This document shows, piece after piece, positions 15,293-24,001 of a stretch of 64,000 nt of DNA. Origin of the DNA: SB11 sp964584305 (GTDB lineage Bacteria > Bacteroidota > Bacteroidia > UBA8524); the NCBI GenBank assembly GCA_964584305.1, contig CAZOZL010000001.1, positions 248,001-312,000 of the forward strand. Direction: 5' to 3'. The number at the start of each line of letters is the position of its first letter. Position 1 is the first letter of the stretch. The notes beneath the pieces were generated by a model, which made no database searches, was not told the origin of the DNA, and saw only the letters and a program-made list of their open reading frames with translations. The translations under genes and the position numbers were made by a program.

Positions 15293-16777
15293 ATGAAAGT
15301 TTTAAAATCTACGCTACTAATTGTTGCTGCATTATTTACAGGTTATTCAGCAAATGCCCAAGTGGGTATTGGCACTACAGACCCGCACGCATCATCAATA
15401 TTAGAATTATCATCCACCACTAGTGGTTTGCTAATTCCACGTGTTACAACAACGCAAATGAATGCCATTGGCACACCTGCTACGGGTTTAGTGGTATATA
15501 ATACTACACTATCGTGCATCTATTTTTATGATGGTGCTGCATGGCAAAGCACATGCTCAGTTACTGCTGACTACTGGGGAACAGGTGGAAACGCAGCATT
15601 AACTACGGCACATTTTATAGGCTCAACAGATGCTACCAACTTAAACTTCCGTACTAATAATACACAGTATATGGTACTAAACAGTACTGGAAATTTTGGT
15701 ATTGGCGTTACTGCACCTTCAAATAGATTAACAATAGCGGGTACTAACCCATTTCGTATGATAGGGGCTACCCACGATGCTACCATTGATACTGTTTTAG
15801 TTATCAACCCATCGGGTGTGGTATATAAACGTGCAGTTACATCGCTTAATGCAAACAACTGGAGAATAACTGGTAATTCAGGAACTGATGCAAGTGTAAA
15901 CTTTATTGGTAATACTGATAATATTGATTTACCATTTCGTGTAAACAACCAAGAGGTAGGTCGTTTTAAAACGGGTACACGCGGTTTTGTGGGAGGGAAT
16001 AACTCTGTAAACACTGGTGAGCACACTTTTGTTTATGGGCTTGCTGATACAGTAGGGGCTCACAATAGTGCCGTCTTTGGTAATGATAATAAACTTGCCG
16101 CCGATGCCGATTTTAGTGCCGTATTTGGTGGCAATAATATTGTAAGAGGTACAGCCAGCTATAGTGTTACTTCTGGAGAATTAAACATTAACGAAGGAGT
16201 ACACGGAAGCGCACACGGAGAACATTTAATAACCAACTCTTACAATATGTTTGCAGTAGGTTCTTATAATGACACTGTAGCAGGAAACCGTACTTTTGTG
16301 GACAGTTCTAACCACTTGTTTGTAGTAGGTAATGCACATAAATTTTGTGCCCGCTCAAACGTGATTACCGCCACTTGGGGGGGTATGGTAGGGATAGACA
16401 ACTCTGACCCTAAAACAGCAATGGATATTCGTGGTGCTTTGGCACTACGCCCACGCACAACATTAACTCAAGGTACAATAGCAACAGTTACTGCAGATAA
16501 TTTTCCATACGAAGTTGAAAATCGCTCATACTTGCAAATTGAATCTGATGGTTCGCCAGCAAGTCGCTCTATTGTATTAACCGATGGTTTACAAACAGGT
16601 CATATTATAGTGATAGAATGCATATCGCCAGGAGGTATTAATGGTATTCGTATTATTGATAATGCAGGTACACACAATATCAACTCAAACGGAACACGCG
16701 ATTTATATATGAATGATGTGATTGCGTTGATGTGGAATGGTTTTGACTGGATAGAACTATTTTACACCAATAACTAA
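15293..16777 (+). CDS. Secreted fibre-like protein with YadA-type head repeats
   Basis: I place the start at ATG 15293 rather than GTG 15257, because it gives a standard signal peptide (MKVLKSTLLIVAALFTGYSA, then NAQ). The mature N terminus, VGIGTTDPHASSILELSS, and GLLIPRVTTTQMNAIGTP followed by TGLVVYNTT, is a module common in large Bacteroidota surface and phage-fibre-like proteins. The middle (about residues 235-350 of the long form) has short Gly/Asn/Ala repeats such as HNSAVFGNDNKL and DFSAVFGGNNIV, like the left-handed beta-roll head of YadA-type trimeric adhesins. The C terminus (about 400-506) is beta-rich, with no T9SS domain. A trimeric surface fibre is inferred. It stands before a T9SS cargo gene but is separated from it by a hairpin. 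Confidence 0.65.
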   Translation: MKVLKSTLLIVAALFTGYSANAQVGIGTTDPHASSILELSSTTSGLLIPRVTTTQMNAIGTPATGLVVYNTTLSCIYFYDGAAWQSTCSVTADYWGTGGNAALTTAHFIGSTDATNLNFRTNNTQYMVLNSTGNFGIGVTAPSNRLTIAGTNPFRMIGATHDATIDTVLVINPSGVVYKRAVTSLNANNWRITGNSGTDASVNFIGNTDNIDLPFRVNNQEVGRFKTGTRGFVGGNNSVNTGEHTFVYGLADTVGAHNSAVFGNDNKLAADADFSAVFGGNNIVRGTASYSVTSGELNINEGVHGSAHGEHLITNSYNMFAVGSYNDTVAGNRTFVDSSNHLFVVGNAHKFCARSNVITATWGGMVGIDNSDPKTAMDIRGALALRPRTTLTQGTIATVTADNFPYEVENRSYLQIESDGSPASRSIVLTDGLQTGHIIVIECISPGGINGIRIIDNAGTHNINSNGTRDLYMNDVIALMWNGFDWIELFYTNN

Positions 16778-16814
16778 TTTTTTTTAAAAAAATCTGTTAA
16801 GGCAGATAAACACT

Positions 16815-16846
16815 AAACATAGTGAGAGTGCTATCTCACTATGTTT
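16815..16846 (+). terminator. Strong 13-bp hairpin after the fibre-like gene
   Basis: AAACATAGTGAGA (16815-16827) pairs perfectly with TCTCACTATGTTT (16834-16846) around a six-base loop. It is followed by ATTTAAAA rather than a clean T run, so it may be a weak terminator or an mRNA-stabilising 3' hairpin. Confidence 0.6.
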
Positions 16847-16994
16847 ATTTAAAATAAAGCTATTTAGGAATTTTAAGTTTTTATCACTCAAATAAAAACT
16901 GTGCTATACAAATAGGAATACCCGCAGCACAAGTAAAAAGCCTTTTTAGCTAAAACATATAAGGGAATATTTGTATCAGATAACTGAAGAAATA

Positions 16995-19112
16995 ATGAAA
17001 ATATTAAACACACTCATAAATCCATCAAAACTATTATTAACCGCCTTTGTGCTGTTAATAGCAAGTGCAGCCAATGCACAGTTTGATGTAGAGGTTAAGG
17101 CTTCAACAACTGTTTTTCTTAAAGGAAATACAACCGTTGCCTTTAAAGGGGCTAATTGGGTCTCTGCTTCTGATATTCAAGGTACTGCCCCCGTTATTTT
17201 TAATAGAGGAGCAGCCCAAAATATTAACATGAAAAACAATGCCATTTCTGGAATTACTGTAAACAATAATAACGATGTTACTATGCTTGACAGTATGACT
17301 GTTACCAACAGAACCAGATTTGCTTTAGGAAATTTAAGAATAAGAAACTTTAGACTTTTTTTAAGAGGAAAGATAGAAGGACAAGGCAGCACAGGGCGAT
17401 TAAGAGCCAATGGTAACTCGGTTTTAATATTTGGTGGAGGCGGAGGTAACGATACATTTTTTATGGATCAAACCTCGCCTAATACTACCAATAGATTAAA
17501 AAACCTTTGGATAGATAGAAGTGGTGGCACAGTAGTTTGTGGTGATACTGCACAGGTAAGAGGTGTTGTGTACCATATAAACGGTACTATAAATGCCAAT
17601 AACAGTCATCTTAAACTAAAAGCATTAAGCCCATCAGAATATGGGCAGGTTTCAGGTGCTGGTGCGGGTACAATTACAGGTACTATGTGCATGGAAATGT
17701 CAGTAGGTAGTAGTGTAGGTTCGCCATTAGAACAATGGAGGCATTTTACATCGCCACTTAAGGACGCAACACTTAATGATGAGTTGAACGATGATATTAC
17801 ATTACAATATACCCCTATTGCCAATGCAAACATTTGGACTTTTGACCAAAGCCGCTTGGTAAATACTTGGAGACCTGTACAGGCTGATGAAGATATGCAC
17901 AACAACGATTATGCAATTTATTTATGGCCTTTGGCTTGGGGATTTAGCCCAGTAACAACAAGTTTTATAGTAGATATTAATGGCACATACCCTGGCACAG
18001 GCGATTTTAACCGCACACTGGCACGTACTAATCCTAATGGATACACTGGGCAAGCTGTTGATGATACAGTAGGTTGGCACATGGTAGCCAATCCATACCC
18101 AAGTAATATTAGCTTTCCATACAATCCTAATTTAGAAGGTGGAAGCTCTTACTACGTTTGGGATATAACAGGTATATGGGACGATAGCTCTGGATGTGGT
18201 GGATGTAAAAAACGAGGTGTTTACTCAATATACCGTGCTGATAATGCGCTTACCTCAAATGGTGGTCGTAGTGTATTGCCCCCTTTTCATGTATTTTATG
18301 TAAGAGCAGCAACCAACGGAGTTAACTTACCATTAGGAAACGATTGGAGAACTACGGACTCTATGTACAACTTTATAGGGCGCAAAAGCAACGATATTTT
18401 TGATAAACTGCACGTAAAAGTTACTAGTCCCGAAAATGTTAGTGATGAACTTTACCTATGGTTTGATAATGTGAGAGGGGAAAATAAATTTGACCCTTTA
18501 GATACTTACAAAAAAATGAACGACCCCTTTGCGCCAAATATTTACACATTAACGGATGATGGTAAAATGACCGCCTTTAATGTAGTAAAAGAAGTGCCTG
18601 CTGATAAAGATTTTTACTCTGTTGAGATGCCTTTTATGAGTAAGCTCCCTGGTAAATTTAAAATGGATTTAGATTTTGAAAATTCGTTTCTTGTAACCGA
18701 AATTACTTTAGAAGATAGAAAAACTGGAAAAAAACACGACGTTTTAAGAGATGGCGTTTACGAGTTTGATAACGATACTAATGGCACTTATATGACCGAG
18801 AGGTTTGTATTGCATTTTCAAAAATTATCAAGCTCTGCAAACTTAATAGATTACTTGAATGAAGACAGCCCTATAAAAATATCAACCGATACTAAAGATA
18901 TATTTGTACGTTTTCCAAGTGTACAAAAAGGAGCTAAGATAAATGTATATGATGTGCTGGGACGTGAAGTAATGAAGGTACATACGGTTAATGTTGCCAC
19001 CACCCAATATGTAATTAATGGAGCTGGTTTAAGTGCTGGATATTACACGGTGAAAGTGCAAAACCAAAACGGTATTACTTCTGCACCCGTATTTTTAAAT
19101 ACCAACCAGTAG
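16995..19112 (+). CDS. Large secreted protein with T9SS C-terminal sorting domain
   Basis: ATG 16995 gives a clean signal peptide (MKILNTLINPSKLLLTAFVL to SAANAQ); the upstream TTG at 16971 is less likely. The roughly 700-residue mature protein is beta-rich, with many Asn, Gly and Thr. It contains a Cys cluster SGCGGCKKRG near residues 402-411 that could bind a metal or form disulfides. The last 80 residues (from about NEDSPIKIST) have the pattern of a type A T9SS sorting domain: INVYDVLGREVMKV, then LSAGYYTVKVQNQNG. T9SS cargo is secreted across the outer membrane and often attached to the surface. The catalytic or adhesive role is not recognisable. A terminator follows. Confidence 0.75.
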   Translation: MKILNTLINPSKLLLTAFVLLIASAANAQFDVEVKASTTVFLKGNTTVAFKGANWVSASDIQGTAPVIFNRGAAQNINMKNNAISGITVNNNNDVTMLDSMTVTNRTRFALGNLRIRNFRLFLRGKIEGQGSTGRLRANGNSVLIFGGGGGNDTFFMDQTSPNTTNRLKNLWIDRSGGTVVCGDTAQVRGVVYHINGTINANNSHLKLKALSPSEYGQVSGAGAGTITGTMCMEMSVGSSVGSPLEQWRHFTSPLKDATLNDELNDDITLQYTPIANANIWTFDQSRLVNTWRPVQADEDMHNNDYAIYLWPLAWGFSPVTTSFIVDINGTYPGTGDFNRTLARTNPNGYTGQAVDDTVGWHMVANPYPSNISFPYNPNLEGGSSYYVWDITGIWDDSSGCGGCKKRGVYSIYRADNALTSNGGRSVLPPFHVFYVRAATNGVNLPLGNDWRTTDSMYNFIGRKSNDIFDKLHVKVTSPENVSDELYLWFDNVRGENKFDPLDTYKKMNDPFAPNIYTLTDDGKMTAFNVVKEVPADKDFYSVEMPFMSKLPGKFKMDLDFENSFLVTEITLEDRKTGKKHDVLRDGVYEFDNDTNGTYMTERFVLHFQKLSSSANLIDYLNEDSPIKISTDTKDIFVRFPSVQKGAKINVYDVLGREVMKVHTVNVATTQYVINGAGLSAGYYTVKVQNQNGITSAPVFLNTNQ

Positions 19113-19166
19113 ATTGATAATAAGATAGTTAGAAATTTAATAAGCAACATAAACAATTATTTCTTA

Positions 19167-19197
19167 AAAATACCCGTCGTGATGGCGGGTATTTTTT
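19167..19197 (+). terminator. Rho-independent terminator of the T9SS cargo gene
   Basis: AAAATACCCG and CGGGTATTTT pair (with an additional T-G and C-G pair inward) around a small loop, followed by TTTTATT. It lies about 55 bases after the stop codon of the upstream gene. Confidence 0.85.
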
Positions 19198-19228
19198 ATT
19201 GTTAACACATTACTTAAAAAACCCTCAC

Positions 19229-19408
19229 CTATTTTTGATCACTACCACCTTTAGTAAATATAATTTTCTTACCAGTGAGAGGGATTACAGAAATTAGCTT
19301 ATTATTTTTAATTCTAAATTTTTCATTATCAATTTCAACAACTTTATTATCCCTAAACTTAGTATTCTTATTGCAATAACTTGCACCGCCCAATAGAGCT
19401 AACAACAT
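19229..19408 (-). CDS. Possible small protein or gene remnant (59 aa)
   Basis: In an otherwise gene-free stretch between 19198 and 19504, the minus strand has a 59-codon frame. It begins MLLALLGGASYCNKN and ends with LISVIPLTGKKIIFTK and GGSDQK. The composition (Lys, Asn, Ile, with alternating charged and hydrophobic residues) looks protein-like. The frame stays open upstream of the ATG for at least 30 more codons, so this may be the 3' part of a decayed gene. No promoter of the TAnnTTTG type is seen. No family is recognised. Confidence 0.3.
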   Translation of the reverse strand: MLLALLGGASYCNKNTKFRDNKVVEIDNEKFRIKNNKLISVIPLTGKKIIFTKGGSDQK

Positions 19409-19504
19409 AACTTTATCCTGCTTAACATTGGTATTTTTTACTCCTACTTGTATATAATTGCATATATTATATAAAAAAGTTATTCTTGCAAAAACAACTA
19501 CGAT

Positions 19505-19948
19505 ATGAAAAAAGTTACACTATTATTTTTAGCCTTTGCCATGGCAGCCATCATTTCATCATGCAAAAAAGATGATGACAATACCTCAACACCAAGTGGT
19601 GGTGGAGCTTCAGCTACAAAAACTGAGATAATTACTGCAAAAACATGGAAGATTACTGCCGCTACAATAGGTGGGCAAGATGTTTTTTCGCAACAGGATG
19701 AGTGCGATAAAGATGACCTGCACATATTTAAAATAGATGGCACTTATATTTATGATGAAGGTGCTACTAAATGTGATACTGCCGATGACCAAATTATTTC
19801 AACCTCAACTTGGAAGTTTTTAGAGAATGAAACCAAAATTGAGTTTGATGGCGATGTTGCTACCATTAAAGAAATGACAAGCACAACAATTAGAATTGAA
19901 GGAACTTTTCTTGGTACGCCTGCAACAAATACATTTACCGCCCAGTAA
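19505..19948 (+). CDS. Lipocalin-like lipoprotein
   Basis: A lipoprotein signal (MKKVTLLFLAFAMAAIISSC, Cys at residue 20) is followed by KKDDDN and a Ser/Gly-rich linker, usual for Bacteroidota surface or periplasmic lipoproteins. Residues 40-147 have a lipocalin-like order: TAKTWKITAATIGGQDV, then DDLHIFKIDGTYIYDEG, TSTWKFLENETKIEFDG and IRIEGTFLGTPA. Small 'lipocalin-like domain' lipoproteins (DUF-type) in Bacteroidota share this W-x-(I/L) start and T-W-x-(F/L) pattern. The ligand is unknown. It is monocistronic, with a terminator directly after. Confidence 0.7.
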   Translation: MKKVTLLFLAFAMAAIISSCKKDDDNTSTPSGGGASATKTEIITAKTWKITAATIGGQDVFSQQDECDKDDLHIFKIDGTYIYDEGATKCDTADDQIISTSTWKFLENETKIEFDGDVATIKEMTSTTIRIEGTFLGTPATNTFTAQ

Positions 19949-19963
19949 CTAAACTAAGAATAT

Positions 19964-19998
19964 AAAAAAAGCTCCCACAAATTGCGGGAGCTTTTTTT
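19964..19998 (+). terminator. Rho-independent terminator after the lipocalin-like gene
   Basis: GCTCCC (19971-19976) and GGGAGC (19986-19991), flanked by seven A and seven T, form a strong hairpin with a T tail. The A-rich 5' side means it can also act on the opposite strand. Confidence 0.88.
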
Positions 19999-20038
19999 GT
20001 TTTATACTATCACTCCTTTATAAAATGTATAGATTACC

Positions 20039-20046
20039 TATTTTTG
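20039..20046 (+). promoter_or_regulatory. Probable -7 promoter element of yebC
   Basis: TATTTTTG is an exact TAnnTTTG element. CTTT at 20016-20019, 19 bases upstream, is only a partial -33 match. The leader to the ATG at 20081 would be about 30 bases. Confidence 0.5.
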
Positions 20047-20080
20047 CCCTCGTTGGATAAAAAAAGAGAAGTAAAACAAC

Positions 20081-20827
20081 ATGGCAGGACACAGTAAATG
20101 GGCAAATATAAAACACCGCAAAGGTGCTGCTGATAAAAAACGCTCAACACTATTTACCAAACTGGTAAAAGAAATTTATGTGGCTGCAAAAATCGGAGAT
20201 GCAAACCCCGAAAGTAATCCACGCCTGCGTGTTGCTATTCAAAATGCCAAAGGGCAAAGCGTGCCTAAAGATAATATTGAGCGAGCTATTAATAAAGCAG
20301 CAGGCAATACAGGTGAGAATTTTGAAGACCATATGTATGAAGCCTATGGTGCTGGAGGAATAGGCATTGTAATAGAATGTACAACAGATAATATTAATCG
20401 CACAGTTGCCAACCTACGCACCTACCTTACAAAAACAGGTGGAAATTTAGCCACCAATGGCTCTCTTAGTTTTATATTCGACCAAAAAGGAATTTTTGAG
20501 TTTAACCCCCACGAAGGGGTGGATGAAGATACCCTTACCCTTGAACTTATTGATGCAGGTGCGGATGAGGTAGAAATAGAAGATAATTTTGTCTCGGTAA
20601 GCTGCATTAGAGAAGATTATGGTAATTTGAGCAATAAATTGGAGACGCTAAAAATAGAACCAAAAAAGGCAGGTTTACAATACATACCAAAAATATTTAA
20701 AGAGATTAATACTGACGATGCCAAAAAAATGGCAAAACTTTTAGAAAATTTAGAAGATGATGACGATGTGAAAAGTTTTTATCATAACATTGAATTTTCA
20801 GAAGAAATAGCAGAAATACTTAATTAA
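20081..20827 (+). CDS. YebC/PmpR family protein
   Basis: The start MAGHSKWANIKHRKGAADKK and the middle YGAGGIGIVIECTTDNINRT are the signature of the YebC/PmpR (TACO1-like) family. The 248-residue length is standard for its three-domain fold. Members were described as transcriptional regulators, and more recently the family has been tied to translation of difficult sequences such as polyproline stretches; which applies here cannot be read from the sequence. It is followed after 20 bases by the acyl-CoA carboxylase gene on the same strand and may be co-transcribed with it. Confidence 0.93.
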   Translation: MAGHSKWANIKHRKGAADKKRSTLFTKLVKEIYVAAKIGDANPESNPRLRVAIQNAKGQSVPKDNIERAINKAAGNTGENFEDHMYEAYGAGGIGIVIECTTDNINRTVANLRTYLTKTGGNLATNGSLSFIFDQKGIFEFNPHEGVDEDTLTLELIDAGADEVEIEDNFVSVSCIREDYGNLSNKLETLKIEPKKAGLQYIPKIFKEINTDDAKKMAKLLENLEDDDDVKSFYHNIEFSEEIAEILN

Positions 20828-20847
20828 GAAAAGATTACTACTGACTG

Positions 20848-22389
20848 ATGGACAACCGTGAAAAATTAATACAAATGCGTAAAGATTCTCTTTTAGGAGG
20901 GGGCGAAAAACGTATAACATCTCAACACAAAAAAGGAAAACTTACTGCCCGTGAGCGTATTCATTTATTTGTTGATGAGGATAGCTTTAACGAGATTGGC
21001 GCATTTGTAACCCACCGAAGTACAGACTTTGGTATGGACAAGCAAAAAATATTAGGCGATGGGGTGATAACTGGTTACGGAACAGTAAACGGTAGGCTTA
21101 CCTATGTTTACTCGCAAGATTTTACCGTTTTTGGTGGCTCGCTTTCTGAAACCTTTGCAGAAAAAATTTGTAAAGTAATGGACTTGGCAATGAAAAGCGG
21201 CGCACCCATTATTGGTTTAAACGATTCGGGAGGCGCTCGTATTCAAGAAGGGGTGGTATCGCTGGGCGGCTATGCCGATATATTTTACCGCAATACCTTA
21301 TCCTCTGGAGTTATCCCACAACTATCTGCCATAATGGGACCTTGTGCAGGGGGTGCGGTATATTCACCCGCCATTACCGATTTTATTTTTATGGTCGAGA
21401 AAAACTCGTATATGTTTGTTACAGGACCTAATGTAGTGAAAACTGTAACGCACGAGGAAGTAAGCAGCGAAGACTTGGGCGGTGCATCAGTACACTCGGC
21501 AAAATCAGGAGTGGCTCATTTTTCAAGCGCTAATGAGGTAGAATGTCTCAACGGTTTAAAGCAACTTTTAAGTTTCATTCCACAAAACTGCGAAGAAAAA
21601 GCACCCACAGTACCCTATACCCCACATACCGATGAAAGTCGCCCGCAGTTAAAAGACATTGTCCCTCAAAATGCTAACCAACCCTACGATATGCGTGAAG
21701 TAATTGAAGGAGTGATGGACGATGGTAGTTTTTTTGAAGTACACAAAAACTTTGCTGAAAATATTGTAGTAGGTTTTTCTCGCCTTGCTGGGCGAAGCAT
21801 AGGCATAGTAGCCAACCAACCCGCATTTTTAGCAGGCGTATTAGATATAAAATCATCACAAAAAGCAGCCCGTTTTGTGCGCTTTTGCGATTGTTTTAAT
21901 ATTCCATTATTAGTATTTGAAGATGTACCCGGTTTCCTACCCGGTACTGACCAAGAGTGGAATGCCATTATTACCAACGGAGCAAAACTATTATATGCCT
22001 TTAGCGAAGCTACTGTACCACGTGTAACAGTAATTACCCGTAAGGCATACGGTGGTGCTTATGATGTGATGAATAGCAAGCACATTGGTGCTGATATGAA
22101 TTTTGCTTGGCCAACGGCAGAAATTGCTGTAATGGGCGCAAAAGGAGCAGCAGAAATTATTTTCAAAAAAGAAATTGCTGATGCCAACGACCGTGAAGCC
22201 ACACTAAAAGCCAAAGAAAAAGAATATGGCGATATGTTTGCCAATCCATACCGCGCCGCAGCACGGGGTTTTATTGATGAGGTGATACTGCCCGAAGAAA
22301 CTCGTACAAAACTTATTGATGCCTTTAAAATGCTGGAAAACAAAGTAGTTAACCTTCCTCGCAAAAAACACGGAAATATTCCTTTATAA
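20848..22389 (+). CDS. Acyl-CoA carboxylase beta subunit (propionyl-CoA carboxylase-like carboxyltransferase)
   Basis: This 513-residue carboxyltransferase has both crotonase-like halves. The N-terminal one contains GLNDSGGARIQEGV near 123-136 and GPCAGGAVYSPA near 156-167. The C-terminal one contains FEDVPGFLPGTDQE near 358-371 and KAYGGAYDVM near 396-405. These motifs and the length match PccB/MmdA: the protein takes CO2 from biotin and transfers it to propionyl-CoA or a related acyl-CoA, or decarboxylates methylmalonyl-CoA. No biotin-carboxylase or biotin-carrier gene is adjacent, so the exact complex is open. Confidence 0.88.
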   Translation: MDNREKLIQMRKDSLLGGGEKRITSQHKKGKLTARERIHLFVDEDSFNEIGAFVTHRSTDFGMDKQKILGDGVITGYGTVNGRLTYVYSQDFTVFGGSLSETFAEKICKVMDLAMKSGAPIIGLNDSGGARIQEGVVSLGGYADIFYRNTLSSGVIPQLSAIMGPCAGGAVYSPAITDFIFMVEKNSYMFVTGPNVVKTVTHEEVSSEDLGGASVHSAKSGVAHFSSANEVECLNGLKQLLSFIPQNCEEKAPTVPYTPHTDESRPQLKDIVPQNANQPYDMREVIEGVMDDGSFFEVHKNFAENIVVGFSRLAGRSIGIVANQPAFLAGVLDIKSSQKAARFVRFCDCFNIPLLVFEDVPGFLPGTDQEWNAIITNGAKLLYAFSEATVPRVTVITRKAYGGAYDVMNSKHIGADMNFAWPTAEIAVMGAKGAAEIIFKKEIADANDREATLKAKEKEYGDMFANPYRAAARGFIDEVILPEETRTKLIDAFKMLENKVVNLPRKKHGNIPL

Positions 22390-22398
22390 ATAAGTTTT

Positions 22399-23340
22399 AT
22401 GAAAGAAGCACCACTTGTTTCCATTATTATCCCCTGCTATAACGAGCAAGAGAGTATTAACGAGGCATATAGCCGAGTTACTGCTGCCCTTAAAGGCGAT
22501 TGGAACAATGGGTATGAAATTCTTTTTATAAACGATGGTAGTACTGATGCTTCATTAGATATTTTAAAGCAGCTTGCACAGCAAGATAATAAGGTAAAGC
22601 TACTGTCCTTCTCACGTAATTTTGGACATCAGGCGGCCATTGGTGCAGGTATAGCACACAGCAAAGGCGATGTAGCCATAATACTTGATACCGACTTGCA
22701 AGACCCCCCCGAGCTTTTTGAAAACATGGTACAGCAGTACCGCAAAAACGATTGTAATGTAGTGTATGGAGTGCGCAAAGAACGTAAAGGGGAAGGTTTT
22801 TTTAAGAAATTAACAGCACGATTGTTTTACCGATTGCTTAATCGGTTATCAGGTATGGATTTGAATACCGATACTGGCGATTTTAGATTAATTGACCGCA
22901 AGGTGATGGATGCTTTTAATAACTTTAGTGAAAAAAATAAGTATATACGGGGTATCATTAGTTGGATGGGATTTAAGCAGATACCGCTTTATTATACCCG
23001 TGAGGCAAGGCAACACGGCAAAACTAAATATACCCTAAAAAAAATGCTACACCTTGCAGGAATAGGAATGTTCTATTTTAGTAAAAAGCCATTGAAGGCT
23101 GCCCTCACGGCAGGTTTTATAAGTATGCTAATAGGCATAGTACTTACTGTTTGGGTGCTGTATGTACAATTTAGCGGAGGGTTTACCGTACCAGGGTGGG
23201 CAAGTACTATTATTACCATTATATTTTTTGGCGGAGTGCAATTGCTTACCATTGGCGTTGTAGGTGAGTATATTGGCAATATTTTAGATGAAGTAAAAAA
23301 CCGCCCCGAATATATAATTGACGAGAAAATTAATTTCTAA
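22399..23340 (+). CDS. Glycosyltransferase family 2, GtrB/DPM1-like
   Basis: This 313-residue protein has a GT-A catalytic domain at the N terminus: SIIIPCYNEQESI near 8-20, FINDGSTD near 45-52 and DTDLQDPPE near 93-101, which holds the metal-binding acidic cluster. Two hydrophobic segments near residues 230-290 follow. This is the layout of GtrB/polyprenyl-phosphate glycosyltransferases (DPM1-like), which load a sugar onto undecaprenyl phosphate at the inner membrane. It sits 9 bases after the carboxylase gene and 43 bases before two methyltransferase genes, perhaps a small glycolipid or surface-glycan unit. Confidence 0.85.
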   Translation: MKEAPLVSIIIPCYNEQESINEAYSRVTAALKGDWNNGYEILFINDGSTDASLDILKQLAQQDNKVKLLSFSRNFGHQAAIGAGIAHSKGDVAIILDTDLQDPPELFENMVQQYRKNDCNVVYGVRKERKGEGFFKKLTARLFYRLLNRLSGMDLNTDTGDFRLIDRKVMDAFNNFSEKNKYIRGIISWMGFKQIPLYYTREARQHGKTKYTLKKMLHLAGIGMFYFSKKPLKAALTAGFISMLIGIVLTVWVLYVQFSGGFTVPGWASTIITIIFFGGVQLLTIGVVGEYIGNILDEVKNRPEYIIDEKINF

Positions 23341-23383
23341 TTTTAAATCTCAAATTAGAACCCCTAAAATCATACAGCACTAA

Positions 23384-24001
23384 ATGTTTATCGCCAATTT
23401 AGGCATATATAAAAAGTTGTCTTTCAACCGCTCAAAGCGATTGGCAGAGAAGCTAATGCCTTTAATCAAACCTCAAAATGCACATATACTCGATTTTGGA
23501 GCGGGTAATATGTATATGGCACAGGTAATGGTGCAACAAATGCCTCATATAAACATAACCGCCATTGATGTAATTGAAGACCAAAACCTAAACCAAGAAT
23601 TACTTAAAAATCCTCGCCTCAGTTTTCAAGTGTGCGAGGTGGGGAAACTACCTTTTGCTGATAATACTTTTGATATTGCAGTAGCCTCGGCAGTGATGCA
23701 CCACACCCCCAATCCTGATTTTTATTTGCAAGAATTGATACGGGTAATAAAAATAGGCGGCAGCATATTATTGATTGAAGAAATGTACCACAACCCTTTA
23801 GACAAAATATACATTATGGCTGAGGATTGGATACTGAACAAACTAAAAGAAGATGTACCCGTTCCCTTAAATTTCCGCTCGTATAAATATTATAACCAGC
23901 TATTTAAACAATTGGGCTTAAAAATAGACTACGAAGGCTATATACGCCCAGGTTTCCCTTGGAAACACCACTATGTTTATAAATTAACCAAAACGGCATG
24001 A
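23384..24001 (+). CDS. Class I SAM-dependent methyltransferase
   Basis: This 205-residue protein has SAM-binding motif I as ILDFGAGNMYMA near residues 35-46. The later motif is LPFADNTFDIAVASAVMHHT near 89-108, with IGGSILLIEEMYH near 130-142. This is the Methyltransf_11 arrangement, which acts on small molecules or lipids; the substrate cannot be read from the sequence. The gene overlaps the next methyltransferase by four bases (ATGA), so the two are translationally coupled, and they follow a polyprenyl-phosphate-type glycosyltransferase. Confidence 0.8.
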   Translation: MFIANLGIYKKLSFNRSKRLAEKLMPLIKPQNAHILDFGAGNMYMAQVMVQQMPHINITAIDVIEDQNLNQELLKNPRLSFQVCEVGKLPFADNTFDIAVASAVMHHTPNPDFYLQELIRVIKIGGSILLIEEMYHNPLDKIYIMAEDWILNKLKEDVPVPLNFRSYKYYNQLFKQLGLKIDYEGYIRPGFPWKHHYVYKLTKTA

